From contig CAZWEZ010000019.1 of NCBI GenBank assembly GCA_964632795.1, positions 1 to 45,822 of the forward strand: DNA of 45,822 bases, written 5' to 3'. The DNA is from CAZWEZ01 sp964632795 (GTDB lineage Bacteria; Pseudomonadota; Alphaproteobacteria; Rhodospirillales; 2-02-FULL-58-16). Shown piece by piece: positions 7,356 through 16,259 of the stretch (positions are counted from its first letter, which is position 1; each line of letters starts with the position of its first letter). A program made the position numbers and the translations under genes. The notes below the pieces were generated by a model, which was not told the DNA's origin, ran no database searches, and was given only the letters and a program-made list of their open reading frames with translations.

Positions 7356-9696
7356 CGTTGAGGGCCGGGGCCAGGGCCGGGGCGTCGAAGGACGCGCTGA
7401 CCGAGGTTTCCGGCGCCCCTTGGTACAGCGTCGTGCGCTGCCGGGGGGTGCGCGACAGGCTTCGGATCAGCGCCTCCATCCGTTCCGGCGGCATCTCCTG
7501 GCCATGGCTCGAGCCCGCCGCCCGGCTGATGCTCTCGTTCATCAGCGTGCCGCCGAGGTCGTTGGCCCCGGAGCGCAGGCAGACCCCGGCGACGTCCGGC
7601 CCCAGTTTGGTCCACGAGGTCTGGATATTGGTGATATGGGGGTGGAGCGCGAGGCGGGCGACGGCGTGCATCAGCACCGCTTCGCGAAACGTCGGTCCCT
7701 TGCGGACCAGGCCCTTGAGATAAAGCGGAGTCTCCATATGCACGAACGGCAGGGGCACGAACTCGGTGATCCCCCCGCCGCGCTTCTGAAGGGCGCGCAG
7801 GTGAAGCAGATGGCGCGCCCAGTGCCACGGGCGATCGATATGCCCGAACATGATGGTCGAGGTCGTCGGCAACCCGGCTTGGTGCGCCGCGGCCACGATG
7901 TCGATCCATTGTCCGGTGGAGATCTTGTCCGGACAGATCACGGCGCGGACATCGTCGTCGAGGATCTCGGCCGCCGTCCCGGGCAGGCTCCCCAGGCCCG
8001 CTTCGCGGAGCTGGCCCAGGAACTCGGCAACCCCGATGCCCAGGGTCCGCGCCCCCTGCCACACCTCGAGGGGCGAGAAGGCGTGGATGTGGATGTCGGG
8101 GAAGGCCCGGCTGACCGAGCGGCAGATCCCGAGATAGGTGTCTCCCGTGTAGGCGGGATGGATGCCGCCCTGCATGCAGACTTCGGTGGCGCCCCGCTCC
8201 TTGGCCTCGCCCACCCGGCGCAGGATCTCGCCGATCTCCAGGTCATAGGGACGTCCCCTGAGGTGGTCGGCCAGCTTGCCCTTGGCGAAGGCGCAGAAGC
8301 CGCAGCGGTAGTAACAGACGTTGGTGTAGTTGATGTTGCGGTTGACGACGTAGGTCACGCGATCCCCGTTGACCTCCCGGCGCAAGTCGTCGGCGGCCCG
8401 GCAAACCCGCCCCAAGTCCGGACCGCGCGCTTCGAACAGGCTGACGATCTCGGACTCCTCGAGGTCGTGGCCGGCGGCCGCCTTCGCCAACAGCCGGGAA
8501 AGCTCGCCGCCGATGGCCGGAGCGCCGTTCGGGGCCCGCCACGGAGGCGGCTTTCCCCGCCCCCCGGACAACCAGGAATCGGTCCGGGCATAGCCGCACG
8601 AATCGGCCTTGCCGAGGACCCGGGAGCGAAGCTCCGGGGCGATCCATCCCTCGGCGAAGACGAACCCGGGATAAACCGCCAGCCGTTCGACCAGGGTCTT
8701 GCCGGCCGCCGCGGTCTCGCCTTGAAGGGCCTCCAGGTGCGGCCACGGCGCTTCCGGGTTGACGTGGTCAGGGGTCACCGGCGAGACCCCGCCCCAGTCG
8801 TCGATGCCGGCGCCGATCAGGGCGCCGAGCGCCCCCGGGCGCAGGTTGGGCGGCGCCTGGATGCTCATCGCGGGGCCGAACAGCAGGCGCGCCAGGGCGA
8901 CCGTCCACAGGTGCTCGGCGAGCGAAGGTTCGCTCGCCCCGGCCATCGCGGTGCCGGGTTTGGCGCGGAAGTTCTGGACGATGATCTCCTGGATATGGCG
9001 GTAGCGGTCGTTCAGCTCGCACAGCCGCAGCAGCGCCTCGATGCGTTCGGCGCGGCTCTCGCCGATGCCGATCAGGATGCCGGTGGTGAAGGGCACCGCC
9101 ATCTCGCCGGCCAGGCGGATGACCTCCAGGCGCGCCGCCGGGCGCTTGTCCGGCGATCCGTGGTGGGGGCCTCCCTTGGCGCACAGGCGTTGCGAGGCGC
9201 TCTCCAGCATCAGCCCCTGGGATACCGAGACCCGGCGCAGCGTGGCGATGTCCTGTTCGCCGAGGACGCCCGGATTGAGGTGGGGAAGCAGTCCCGTCTC
9301 GGCCAGGACGCGCTCCGCGACCTCGCCCAGATAGGACACCGTGGTCGAATGGCCGAGCCGGGCCAGCTCGTCGCGGGCTTCGCGGTAGCGGCGCTCCGGC
9401 TTGTCGCCCAGGGTGAACAGCGCCTCCTTGCACCCGGCGGCGGCGCCGGCGGCGGCGATGGCGAGCACCTGCTCGGGGCTCAGGAACGCCGGTTCCCGTT
9501 TCCGGGGAGGCTCGGCGAAGGTGCAGTAGCGACAGGCGTTGCGGCACAGCCGGGTCAGCGGAATGAAGACCTTGCGCGAATAGGTGACGACATCGCCGTG
9601 CCCCGAGTCGCGAAGCGCCGCGGCGGCCTCCAACAACGGCCCCATGTCCTCGCCCGCGGCCAGCGCCAGCGCCTCGGATCGCGCAAACCCGGTCAT
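7294..9696 (-). CDS. fbiC: 7,8-didemethyl-8-hydroxy-5-deazariboflavin synthase, fused CofG-CofH (FbiC type)
   Basis: This is F0 synthase, a two-headed radical-SAM enzyme of 800 aa that makes the F420 chromophore from the riboflavin precursor 5-amino-6-ribitylaminouracil and tyrosine. The CofG half has a C-x3-C-x2-C cluster motif (CRNACRYC, residues 51-58). The CofH half has a second one (CYYRCGFC, near residue 460), followed by the ribitylaminouracil-site region CMQGGIHP. In methanogens these are separate proteins; the fusion is typical of actinobacteria and some proteobacteria. The start overlaps the cofC stop (ATGA). Its C-terminus runs antisense over the displaced glpR end, and it is the last gene of the F420 operon. 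Confidence 0.95.
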   Translation of the reverse strand: MTGFARSEALALAAGEDMGPLLEAAAALRDSGHGDVVTYSRKVFIPLTRLCRNACRYCTFAEPPRKREPAFLSPEQVLAIAAAGAAAGCKEALFTLGDKPERRYREARDELARLGHSTTVSYLGEVAERVLAETGLLPHLNPGVLGEQDIATLRRVSVSQGLMLESASQRLCAKGGPHHGSPDKRPAARLEVIRLAGEMAVPFTTGILIGIGESRAERIEALLRLCELNDRYRHIQEIIVQNFRAKPGTAMAGASEPSLAEHLWTVALARLLFGPAMSIQAPPNLRPGALGALIGAGIDDWGGVSPVTPDHVNPEAPWPHLEALQGETAAAGKTLVERLAVYPGFVFAEGWIAPELRSRVLGKADSCGYARTDSWLSGGRGKPPPWRAPNGAPAIGGELSRLLAKAAAGHDLEESEIVSLFEARGPDLGRVCRAADDLRREVNGDRVTYVVNRNINYTNVCYYRCGFCAFAKGKLADHLRGRPYDLEIGEILRRVGEAKERGATEVCMQGGIHPAYTGDTYLGICRSVSRAFPDIHIHAFSPLEVWQGARTLGIGVAEFLGQLREAGLGSLPGTAAEILDDDVRAVICPDKISTGQWIDIVAAAHQAGLPTTSTIMFGHIDRPWHWARHLLHLRALQKRGGGITEFVPLPFVHMETPLYLKGLVRKGPTFREAVLMHAVARLALHPHITNIQTSWTKLGPDVAGVCLRSGANDLGGTLMNESISRAAGSSHGQEMPPERMEALIRSLSRTPRQRTTLYQGAPETSVSASFDAPALAPALNAIPPPGELPGGAGRPGYRPP

Positions 9697-10382
9697 GCCC
9701 GGCTCCGCGGCCGCATGTCGGCGCCGAGGCGTTGCCCGACGTCGATGGTCTCGAGGTAACGCGCCGTCAGGGTGGATGAGGGCCGTTCCTCGAGCGCCAC
9801 CAGGTCGGCGGGCCAATCGACGTCGAGCCCGAGACCGGGAAGCCTGACGATGTCGGGCTCGATGGAGCACCGCCGGGCGGCCTCCATATGGGTCGAAAAA
9901 CTGCCCCCGCCGAAGCTCAGCGGGATCGCCCCCGGGGGCGAACAGAGGACGGCGTTGGTCCCCCGCCCGTCCCGCGAGGGAACCAGCGTCACCGCCGGTG
10001 GCCGGCGATGGGCGTCAAGCACGCGGGCGATCTCGCCCGGAGTCACCAGCGGCACGTCGCCCGGGATGGCGATCATTTGTGAGCATCCTTCCCCGGACAG
10101 CAGCCGGACCGCCGCCATGCACGCCTCGCTCATCCCCCGGCCGCAAGCCTCGGCCAGGACGCGGGCGCCCAGCGCGGCGGCCAGTTCCATGGCCTCGGGA
10201 TCGCCGGTGACGACCAGGATCCCGGCCACCCGGGGGGTCGCCGAAACCGCCCGCAACACGTCGCCCAGCATGGCCCGGGCCAGCTCCCGGCGTTCCCCGG
10301 CCTCGAGCACGCCGGCCAGCCGCGTCTTGGCCAGGGCGAAATCCTTGACCGGCACCGCGGCCCAGGTTCCTCGACCGCTCAT
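9693..10382 (-). CDS. cofC: phospholactate/3-phosphoglycerate guanylyltransferase (CofC)
   Basis: This is a CofC-type guanylyltransferase, 229 aa, which activates 2-phospho-L-lactate (or, in some proteobacteria, 3-phosphoglycerate) with GTP for transfer to F0. The nucleotidyltransferase fold shows in VPVKDFALAKTRLA at the N-terminus, the metal-site region IAIPGDVPLVTPGEI, and the substrate region VPSRDGRGTNAVL followed by FGGGSF. The ATG at 10382 overlaps the cofD stop, and its own stop overlaps the cofGH start. Sequence alone does not tell which phospho-acid it uses. Confidence 0.93.
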   Translation of the reverse strand: MSGRGTWAAVPVKDFALAKTRLAGVLEAGERRELARAMLGDVLRAVSATPRVAGILVVTGDPEAMELAAALGARVLAEACGRGMSEACMAAVRLLSGEGCSQMIAIPGDVPLVTPGEIARVLDAHRRPPAVTLVPSRDGRGTNAVLCSPPGAIPLSFGGGSFSTHMEAARRCSIEPDIVRLPGLGLDVDWPADLVALEERPSSTLTARYLETIDVGQRLGADMRPRSRA

Positions 10383-11347
10383 CGCCCCGCCGCCTCCCGG
10401 CGGCCGATCCTCTCGGCGAAGGCGAGCACCTCGCGGGCCAGCGACTCCCGGTCCTCCAACGAGTCCATGACCGTGGCCGTGACCAGGGTCGGGATGGCGA
10501 GGCCGTCGGCGAGCGCCGCGTCGGCGTCGTCGAGCACGAAGCCGTCGGGCAGGTCCCCGTAATGGCGGGCGACGCTGGCGGCGTCCACCGGCAGGCCCAG
10601 TTCCCGCAGCATCTTCGCCGCCGGCCCCTTGACCGCCCGGCCGCCGACGATCGGGCTCACCGCGATGATTGGCGCCGGGCACGCCGCCAGCGCCTCGCGC
10701 ACCCCCGGCACGGCGAGGATGGGGTCGATGCTGACGAAGGGGTTCGACGGGCAGACGACGACGGCCCGCAAGGCGGGGTCGCCGAGCAGGTCGAGGAACG
10801 ATCCGTTGGCCTCGGCCGTCTCCGCGCCCTGGTAGCGGAAGCCGCGGACCTCGGGCCGGCAGGCCTCGCGCACGAGATAGTGCTGGAACGGAAGCTGGCG
10901 GCCGTCCGCCGTCTCGACGACGGTCCGCACCGGGGCATCGCTCATCGGCCAGATGTGCGCCCGGACGCCGAGGCGGCGGCAGAAGTCAGCGGTCACGGCG
11001 CTCAGCGTCAGGCCCTCCTCGAGGCACTCGGCGCGGCGCACGTGGACGGCGAGATCGCCGTCCCCGAGCCGGAACCACGCCTCGCCCCCGAGCCGCTCCA
11101 TCTGTTCCATGAAGGTCCAGGTCTCGCCGGCCCGGCCCCACCCCTGGTCGCGGTCGTTCTCCCCGGCCAGGGTGTACATGAGGGTATCGACGTCGGGCGA
11201 GATGGGCAGCCCCAGGTGCTCGAAGTCGTCGCCCGTGTTGACGACCACCGCCAACCGCCACGGCTCGAGGACCCGATAGAGGCCAAGCGCCAGCTTGGCA
11301 CCGCCGATGCCGCCGCTGAGCGCCAGGACGCGGGGAGGCGGGCTCAC
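10379..11347 (-). CDS. cofD: 2-phospho-L-lactate transferase (CofD)
   Basis: This is CofD, 322 aa, which transfers the phospholactyl (or phosphoglyceryl) group from the CofC product to F0, giving F420-0. The N-terminal loop ALSGGIGGAKLALGL, the NTGDDFEHLGLPISPDVDT block and the VCPSNPFVSIDPIL and SPIVGGRAVKGPA motifs are the family's. I chose a GTG start at 11347 because it overlaps the cofE stop as GTGA and gives the usual length; the open frame upstream is antisense-like filler. It sits between cofE and cofC, coupled to both by 4-base overlaps. Confidence 0.94.
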   Translation of the reverse strand: MSPPPRVLALSGGIGGAKLALGLYRVLEPWRLAVVVNTGDDFEHLGLPISPDVDTLMYTLAGENDRDQGWGRAGETWTFMEQMERLGGEAWFRLGDGDLAVHVRRAECLEEGLTLSAVTADFCRRLGVRAHIWPMSDAPVRTVVETADGRQLPFQHYLVREACRPEVRGFRYQGAETAEANGSFLDLLGDPALRAVVVCPSNPFVSIDPILAVPGVREALAACPAPIIAVSPIVGGRAVKGPAAKMLRELGLPVDAASVARHYGDLPDGFVLDDADAALADGLAIPTLVTATVMDSLEDRESLAREVLAFAERIGRREAAGR

Positions 11348-12102
11348 AGGAACAGGTCCTCCTCCCGGGGCCGGATCAGCGTCGCCGCCCCGGCGCCCTC
11401 GCCGCCCGCCCGGAGCCCCTTGACCAGGACCACCGGCAGCCCCTCGTCGCCCTGCCCCTGGACCAGCGTCGCGGCGGCCGCCAGCTCGTCGGCGATCGCC
11501 TCCTCGCTCACCGTCAGGTGGCGCCCGAAGAGGTCCCGCCGGCCGCGCAGATCGACCAGCGCGGGAACCCCCGCCGCCCCCAGCGCCATGCCCACGGTGC
11601 CGTTGCGCCAGGCCCGGCCGACGCTGTCGTTGACGATCACCCCGAGATCGACGCCCAACCGCTGGCCCAACGCCGAGCGCAAGCGGCGGCAGGTGGCGTC
11701 GGGGTCCTCGGGCAACAGCAGCACTTCTTCGCCGGCGCCGACGTTGGAGGCGTCGACGCCGGCGTTGGCCAGCACCAGGCCGAGACGGTGGACGACGATC
11801 AGCAGGCCCGGGCGCAGTCGCAGGACCCGCTCCGATTCCGATAGGATGACCTCGACCAGTCGCGAATCCTTTTCGCATTCGGCGGCGATGTCCCGGGCCT
11901 TGTTCGACACCTCGACATCCGCCAGGTCGACGATTCGGCCTTCGGCCTTGGAGACGATCTTCTGGGCCACCACCAGCACGTCCCCGTCCTCGGCGGTGGT
12001 CTCCGCCGCGGCCAGGGCGTCGACGATCAGCTCAACGAGATCGTCGCCCGGTTCGACCAGGGGGATGCCGGGCAGGGCGATCAGCTCGAGCCGCTCAGGC
12101 AT
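11344..12102 (-). CDS. cofE: F420-0:gamma-glutamyl ligase (CofE)
   Basis: This is coenzyme F420-0 gamma-glutamyl ligase, 252 aa, which adds glutamate residues to F420-0 using GTP. Family features are the N-terminal GIPLVEPGDDLVELI, DVLVVAQKIVSKAEGR, the SNVGAGEEVLLLPEDPDA loop and VIVNDSVGRAWRNGTVGMAL. It is the single-domain archaeal-type form, without the extra reductase-like domain of mycobacterial FbiB. It overlaps npdG by 8 bases and cofD by 4, so the group is translated as a unit. Confidence 0.94.
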   Translation of the reverse strand: MPERLELIALPGIPLVEPGDDLVELIVDALAAAETTAEDGDVLVVAQKIVSKAEGRIVDLADVEVSNKARDIAAECEKDSRLVEVILSESERVLRLRPGLLIVVHRLGLVLANAGVDASNVGAGEEVLLLPEDPDATCRRLRSALGQRLGVDLGVIVNDSVGRAWRNGTVGMALGAAGVPALVDLRGRRDLFGRHLTVSEEAIADELAAAATLVQGQGDEGLPVVLVKGLRAGGEGAGAATLIRPREEDLFL

Positions 12103-12772
12103 CGGCCTTGGGCTCGCCGACGATTTGGATTCCGGCGCCGTCGATCTTGTACTTCCGGTTGATGAAGATCAGCACCGAGGTCAGGGCCTCGCCGACCACC
12201 GAGTTGTCGATCGGTCCGGCGTGCCATCCCCTGAGGCCGGCCGCCCGGACCAGGGAGATCACGGTTTCGCGCGCCGCCGGGTCGTTGCCGCACACCAGCA
12301 CGTCGCCGTGGACGTGGCCGGCGTCCTCGCCCAGGTGGGCGGCGGCCACGGTGTGGAACGCCGACACCACCCGGACCTCCTCGCCCAGCGCCTGTTGGGT
12401 CGCCTTGGCGACCGAACCCTGGTCGGGAAGGGTGACCCGGCTGACCTTCGGCGGGACCAGGGGAACCGTGACGTCGATCAGGATCTTGCCGGGCAGGGCA
12501 TCCTTGATCTGTTCGAGAGTCGCTGCGTGGTGGGCGAAGGGAACCGAGAGGACGACGACATCCGCCGCCGCCGCCGCCTCGAGGTTGCCGGTGCCCCGGA
12601 CCGAAGCCCCCGGCACCCGCCGGCCCAGCTCGCGGGCCGCCGCCGCGCCCTTGTCGGGAGACCGCGAGCCGATGACGATGGGGTAGGCGGCCTTGGCCCA
12701 GCGATAGGCCAGGCCGCCGCCGAGATCGCCCGAACCGCCAATCAGGGCGATCACGGGAAGGGTGTCGCTCAT
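12095..12772 (-). CDS. npdG: F420-dependent NADP oxidoreductase (NpdG/Fno)
   Basis: This enzyme (225 aa) exchanges hydride between F420H2 and NADP+, linking the deazaflavin pool to NADPH. The Rossmann loop near the N-terminus reads ALIGGSGDLGGGLAYRWAKA; VIGSRSPDKG follows, where Ser and Arg bind the NADP 2'-phosphate; then VVVLSVPFAHH and the C-terminal GWHAGPIDNSVVGEALTS region of the F420 site. It overlaps cofE by 8 bases and lies 21 bases after the enoyl-CoA hydratase. Its presence suggests NADPH supplies F420H2 for reductive steps elsewhere in the module. Confidence 0.93.
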   Translation of the reverse strand: MSDTLPVIALIGGSGDLGGGLAYRWAKAAYPIVIGSRSPDKGAAAARELGRRVPGASVRGTGNLEAAAAADVVVLSVPFAHHAATLEQIKDALPGKILIDVTVPLVPPKVSRVTLPDQGSVAKATQQALGEEVRVVSAFHTVAAAHLGEDAGHVHGDVLVCGNDPAARETVISLVRAAGLRGWHAGPIDNSVVGEALTSVLIFINRKYKIDGAGIQIVGEPKADA

Positions 12773-12793
12773 AGTAGGTCTCCCGCGTTGTCC

Positions 12794-13549
12794 TCAGGAA
12801 CTCCCGTGGCGGGCTTTGGCCTCGGCGATGACCTTGCGCCGCTGGGGAGAGGACAGGAGTCGGCGCCGCGCCTTCTCCCAGCGGCCGGGCTCGCCGTCGC
12901 CGTCCTCGCCGTCGAGGGCATCGAGAAGGCCCTTGGTCGCGGCGACCGCGGCGGGGTCGTTGCCGGCGGCGTCGCGGCCGATCGCCATCGCCGTTTCGAG
13001 ACTCTCGGCCGGACCGACGAGCTGGGACACGATGCCGACCCTCAGGGCGGCCTCGGCGTCGAACCGCTGGCCGAGGACCAGCAGCCGGAAAACCACGTCA
13101 CGCCCGAGCCGCTTGCGCATCCGGGCCACCGAGCGAGGGTTGTAGAGCAGGCCCATGCGGGTGGCCGGAACATGGAAGTAGGCGTCCGCCGAGGCGATCC
13201 GCAGATCGCAGTTGGCGGCGATGTCGAAGGCGCCGCCGAGACAGGGGCCGTCGATCGCCGCGATCACCGGCACCGGCAGGTCGCGGATCGCCCCGGTGAC
13301 GGTTTCGATCGCCTCGTCCATCGCCAGGTCTTCGGCGGTCCCGGTCAATTCCGCCAGGTCCGCCCCGGCGCTGAAGCAGCCCCCGGCGCCGGTAAGCACC
13401 ACCGCCACCGCGTCGTCCGCCACCGCGTTCGACAGGGCCTCGCTCAGCGCCCCGAGCAGCGGGAAGGACAGCGCGTTCCTGCGCTGGGGGCGGTTCAGGG
13501 TCAGAACGACGACCCCGTCCCGGCAGTCGATGCGGATCAGATCGGCCAT
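12794..13549 (-). CDS. enoyl-CoA hydratase/isomerase family protein
   Basis: This is a crotonase-fold protein, 251 aa, acting on an acyl-CoA of unknown chain. The first strand LTLNRPQRRNALSF, the oxyanion loop GAGGCFSAGADLAEL and the second loop AIDGPCLGGAFDIAANCDLR are conserved, but the usual acidic catalytic pair is not certain from sequence. The C-terminal half (after about residue 180) is short and Arg/Lys-rich. It lies between the Mo-hydroxylase large subunit (53 bases upstream) and npdG (21 bases downstream), so it is probably part of the same catabolic transcript. Confidence 0.85.
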   Translation of the reverse strand: MADLIRIDCRDGVVVLTLNRPQRRNALSFPLLGALSEALSNAVADDAVAVVLTGAGGCFSAGADLAELTGTAEDLAMDEAIETVTGAIRDLPVPVIAAIDGPCLGGAFDIAANCDLRIASADAYFHVPATRMGLLYNPRSVARMRKRLGRDVVFRLLVLGQRFDAEAALRVGIVSQLVGPAESLETAMAIGRDAAGNDPAAVAATKGLLDALDGEDGDGEPGRWEKARRRLLSSPQRRKVIAEAKARHGSS

Positions 13550-13602
13550 TGGTTCATCTTAGCGAGTTTCGAGGCGGCATCAAACGCATCAACCATGGCC
13601 TC

Positions 13603-15807
13603 TCAGGCGCCGTCGTTCAGCGACCGCCACACCCGTTCGGGGGTCATCGGCAGGCGCCGTTGCCGGATCCCGAGGGCGTCGTGGATGGCGTTGGCGACAC
13701 AGGCCGCGACCGGGATGATCGGCGGTTCGGCGATCGTCTTGGCGCCGCCGGGGCCGGCCTCCTCGAAGGTCGGGGTGAAGATGACCTCGACCGGGACCGC
13801 GTCGGGGAACGTCGCCACCCGGTCGTCCAGGTAGCCGGGGTTGAGCAGCCGGCCGTCGCCGTCGACCGCGGTCGCCTCGGAAAGCGCGAAACCCAGTCCC
13901 TGCGTCACGCCGCCGATGACCTGTCCCGCCGCGCCGTTGGGGTTGAGGACGGTGCCGGCGTCGTGCGCCGCCCAGTACCGCTCCACCGCGACCTTGCCGG
14001 TGAGGACGTCGATTCGCACCCGGCAGCCGTGGGCGGCGAAGGTGTAGGCGGGAGAGATGTTGCCGTAGCCGCTGTCGTCGGGGACATCGACCCCGGTCGG
14101 CTCGTAGCGCCCGGTGACGTCGAGCTCGGCCAACCGGTTGCCCCGCGCCGCGAGGTCCACCACCTCGGCCACCGGGGTCTCGGCGTCGAGGCCGTGCTCG
14201 GCGGCGAAATCCCGGCAGGCGGCCCTGAACCGCCGACAGGCGTCGATCGCCGCGTGGCCGGCGAAGAACGCCGTCCGGCTGGCGAAGCTGCCCAGGCCAT
14301 GGGGGCCCGAGGCCGTGTCGCCGAGCACCACGCGCAGCCGCTGGCGCTCGAATGCGAGTTCGCGGGCGACGATGGAGATCAGCACCTCGACCGTGCCCCC
14401 GCCCACATCGACCTCGCCCGAGGCGATGCGAATGGTGCCGCCGGTCTCGGCGTTCAGGGTGACCAGCGCCCGGTCGAAGCGCTGTTCGTAGCCCCGGTTG
14501 CCGATCGAGTGGATGGCCGCGGCGACGCCGTAACCGACCCGGTAGCGCCCATCGGTGGGCGGCGGGGCTTGGCGGCGGTGCGCCGCGGTGCGTTTGGCGA
14601 CGGCGTCGAGGCAGTCGTCGAGGCCGCAACTGCCGATCTTCCAGCCGTGGATCGTGGTGTCGCCGGCCCGGGTGGCGTTGGCCCGCCGCAGCTCCACCGG
14701 GTCGCGGCCGAGGCTTCGGGCCAGCTCGTCGATCAACTGCTCCTGGGCGAAGGTCGCCTGGGGGCTGGAGAAACCCCGGAAGCACTCGGACGGGATGGTG
14801 TTGGTGTAGACCAGCCGGGCCCGGCCCCTGGTGGCCGCGAAGCGGTAGAGATTGTCCATCCGGATGGCGGCCTGCAGGGTGACGGCGGGGGCGTGGCAGG
14901 AATAGGCGCCATTGTCGGCCAGGACCGTCGACTCCTTGGCCACCAGCCGGCCCTCGGCGGTCGCCCCGATCCGCATCTCGAAGCGCATCGCGATACGCGT
15001 GCGTCCGGCGATCATGTCCTCGCGCCTCGACAGGACCATGGCGACGTCGCGCCTTAGCCGGCGCGCCAGGGCCAGGCACACCAGATGCGTGGGGTGCTCC
15101 CACTTGGCGCCGAACGAACCGCCGATGTCGGGGGTCACGACCTCGAGTCCGGCCCCCCAGCGGTTGACGATGTCGCGGTACTGCTCGGCCAGCACGGCCG
15201 GGAAATGGGTGCCGGTCACCAGTTCGAGGCGATCCCCGGAGACCCGGGCCAGGGTCGCCCGGGGTTCAAGGTAGGCGTGGGGCACGGCCTCGGTCTCGAA
15301 AGTGCCCTCCGCCCACACCGCGACCCGCGCGCAGGCGGCGTCCCAGTCGCCGCGCTCGGCCGAAAACCGCTCGGCGACGTTGCCGGGACACGACTCGTGG
15401 ATCGGCGTCGCCAACCCCAGCGCGTCGTCCATGGTCAGGGCATGGGGGAGGACCTGGTAGTCGATCACCAGGGCCTCGATGCCCCGGACCAGCGAGTCGG
15501 CGTCGGTGGCGGCGACGGCGGCGAGGCCGTCGCCGACGTAGCGCGCGACCGGCGACAGCACCGGTTCGTCGGCCCGGAAGTGGCCCAGCATGATGCCCTC
15601 GAAGTCGGCCGGGGTGAGCACCGCCAGCACCCCGGGAACGGCCAGCGCGGCGCGGGTATCGATGGCGGCCACCCTGGCGTGGGCGTGGGGGCTGCGGGCC
15701 AGCCCGGCGACGGCGGTGCCCTTGGGCACCAGGTCGGCGGTGTAGCGCGAGCGCCCCGTGGCGCGATCCCACGGCGTCGAGGCCCCGATCCCGGACAGGG
15801 AGGTCAT
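13603..15807 (-). CDS. molybdenum hydroxylase large (Mo-cofactor) subunit
   Basis: This is the large subunit of a xanthine oxidase/CO-dehydrogenase-type molybdenum hydroxylase, 734 aa. The N-terminal aldehyde-oxidase a/b-hammerhead domain (GRSRYTADLVPKG, VPGVLAVLTPADF) is followed by the Mo-binding domain with TPDIGGSFGAKWEHP, the ECFRGFSSPQATFAQE segment (family form YRGxGRPE) and GQVIGGVTQGLGFALSE. The catalytic Glu is expected in AKTIAEPPIIPVA near the C-terminus. The ECFRGF variant suggests a substrate other than CO. It overlaps the 2Fe-2S subunit by ATGA. Such enzymes typically hydroxylate a ring or aldehyde carbon next to a heteroatom. Confidence 0.93.
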   Translation of the reverse strand: MTSLSGIGASTPWDRATGRSRYTADLVPKGTAVAGLARSPHAHARVAAIDTRAALAVPGVLAVLTPADFEGIMLGHFRADEPVLSPVARYVGDGLAAVAATDADSLVRGIEALVIDYQVLPHALTMDDALGLATPIHESCPGNVAERFSAERGDWDAACARVAVWAEGTFETEAVPHAYLEPRATLARVSGDRLELVTGTHFPAVLAEQYRDIVNRWGAGLEVVTPDIGGSFGAKWEHPTHLVCLALARRLRRDVAMVLSRREDMIAGRTRIAMRFEMRIGATAEGRLVAKESTVLADNGAYSCHAPAVTLQAAIRMDNLYRFAATRGRARLVYTNTIPSECFRGFSSPQATFAQEQLIDELARSLGRDPVELRRANATRAGDTTIHGWKIGSCGLDDCLDAVAKRTAAHRRQAPPPTDGRYRVGYGVAAAIHSIGNRGYEQRFDRALVTLNAETGGTIRIASGEVDVGGGTVEVLISIVARELAFERQRLRVVLGDTASGPHGLGSFASRTAFFAGHAAIDACRRFRAACRDFAAEHGLDAETPVAEVVDLAARGNRLAELDVTGRYEPTGVDVPDDSGYGNISPAYTFAAHGCRVRIDVLTGKVAVERYWAAHDAGTVLNPNGAAGQVIGGVTQGLGFALSEATAVDGDGRLLNPGYLDDRVATFPDAVPVEVIFTPTFEEAGPGGAKTIAEPPIIPVAACVANAIHDALGIRQRRLPMTPERVWRSLNDGA

Positions 15808-16259
15808 CGCAGCCCGGCGAGCGCTTCGAGAAGCTGCTGGTAGCCGCCGCAGCGGCAGATGTTGCCCTCGAGCAGCTTGGCCAGCGAATCGTCCCCGGTT
15901 TCGCCGCCGCCATCCTCCAGCCAGGCGCCCATCACCGCGATCCCCGAGGCGCAGAAGCCGCACTGGAGTCCGCCATGGCGCTCGCAGGCCCGCGCGAAGC
16001 GGTCCAGGAGGGCCTCGGAAAGACCCTCGATGGTGGTCACCTGGCGCCCCGCGACGACGCCGCACAGCAACAGGCACGAGCACATCGGCTGACCGTCGAC
16101 GAGGACCGTGCAGGCCCCGCAATCGCCTTCGCCGCATCCCTCCTTGGCGCCGACCAGGCCCAGCTCGGCGCGCAGGAAGTCGAGCAGCCGGCGCCCGGCC
16201 CAGGCCGGGGGAATGTCGTGGAGGGCGCCGTTGACGCGCAGGGTCGCCTTGGCCGTCAT
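15804..16259 (-). CDS. molybdenum hydroxylase small (2Fe-2S) subunit
   Basis: This is the iron-sulfur subunit of the molybdenum hydroxylase, 151 aa (normal length). The N-terminal plant-type ferredoxin cluster is bound by CGEGDCGAC plus the Cys of PMCSC, and the C-terminal helical domain binds the second cluster through CGFC and CRCGGY. It passes electrons between the Mo centre and FAD. Both its start and stop overlap its neighbours by ATGA, so all three subunits are probably translated in fixed ratio. Confidence 0.95.
   Translation of the reverse strand: MTAKATLRVNGALHDIPPAWAGRRLLDFLRAELGLVGAKEGCGEGDCGACTVLVDGQPMCSCLLLCGVVAGRQVTTIEGLSEALLDRFARACERHGGLQCGFCASGIAVMGAWLEDGGGETGDDSLAKLLEGNICRCGGYQQLLEALAGLR

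Noticed and set aside
10562..13834. A 1,090-codon plus-strand open frame
   Set aside because: It lies antisense to cofD, cofE, npdG and a crotonase, all with clear motifs; high GC content leaves long shadow frames.
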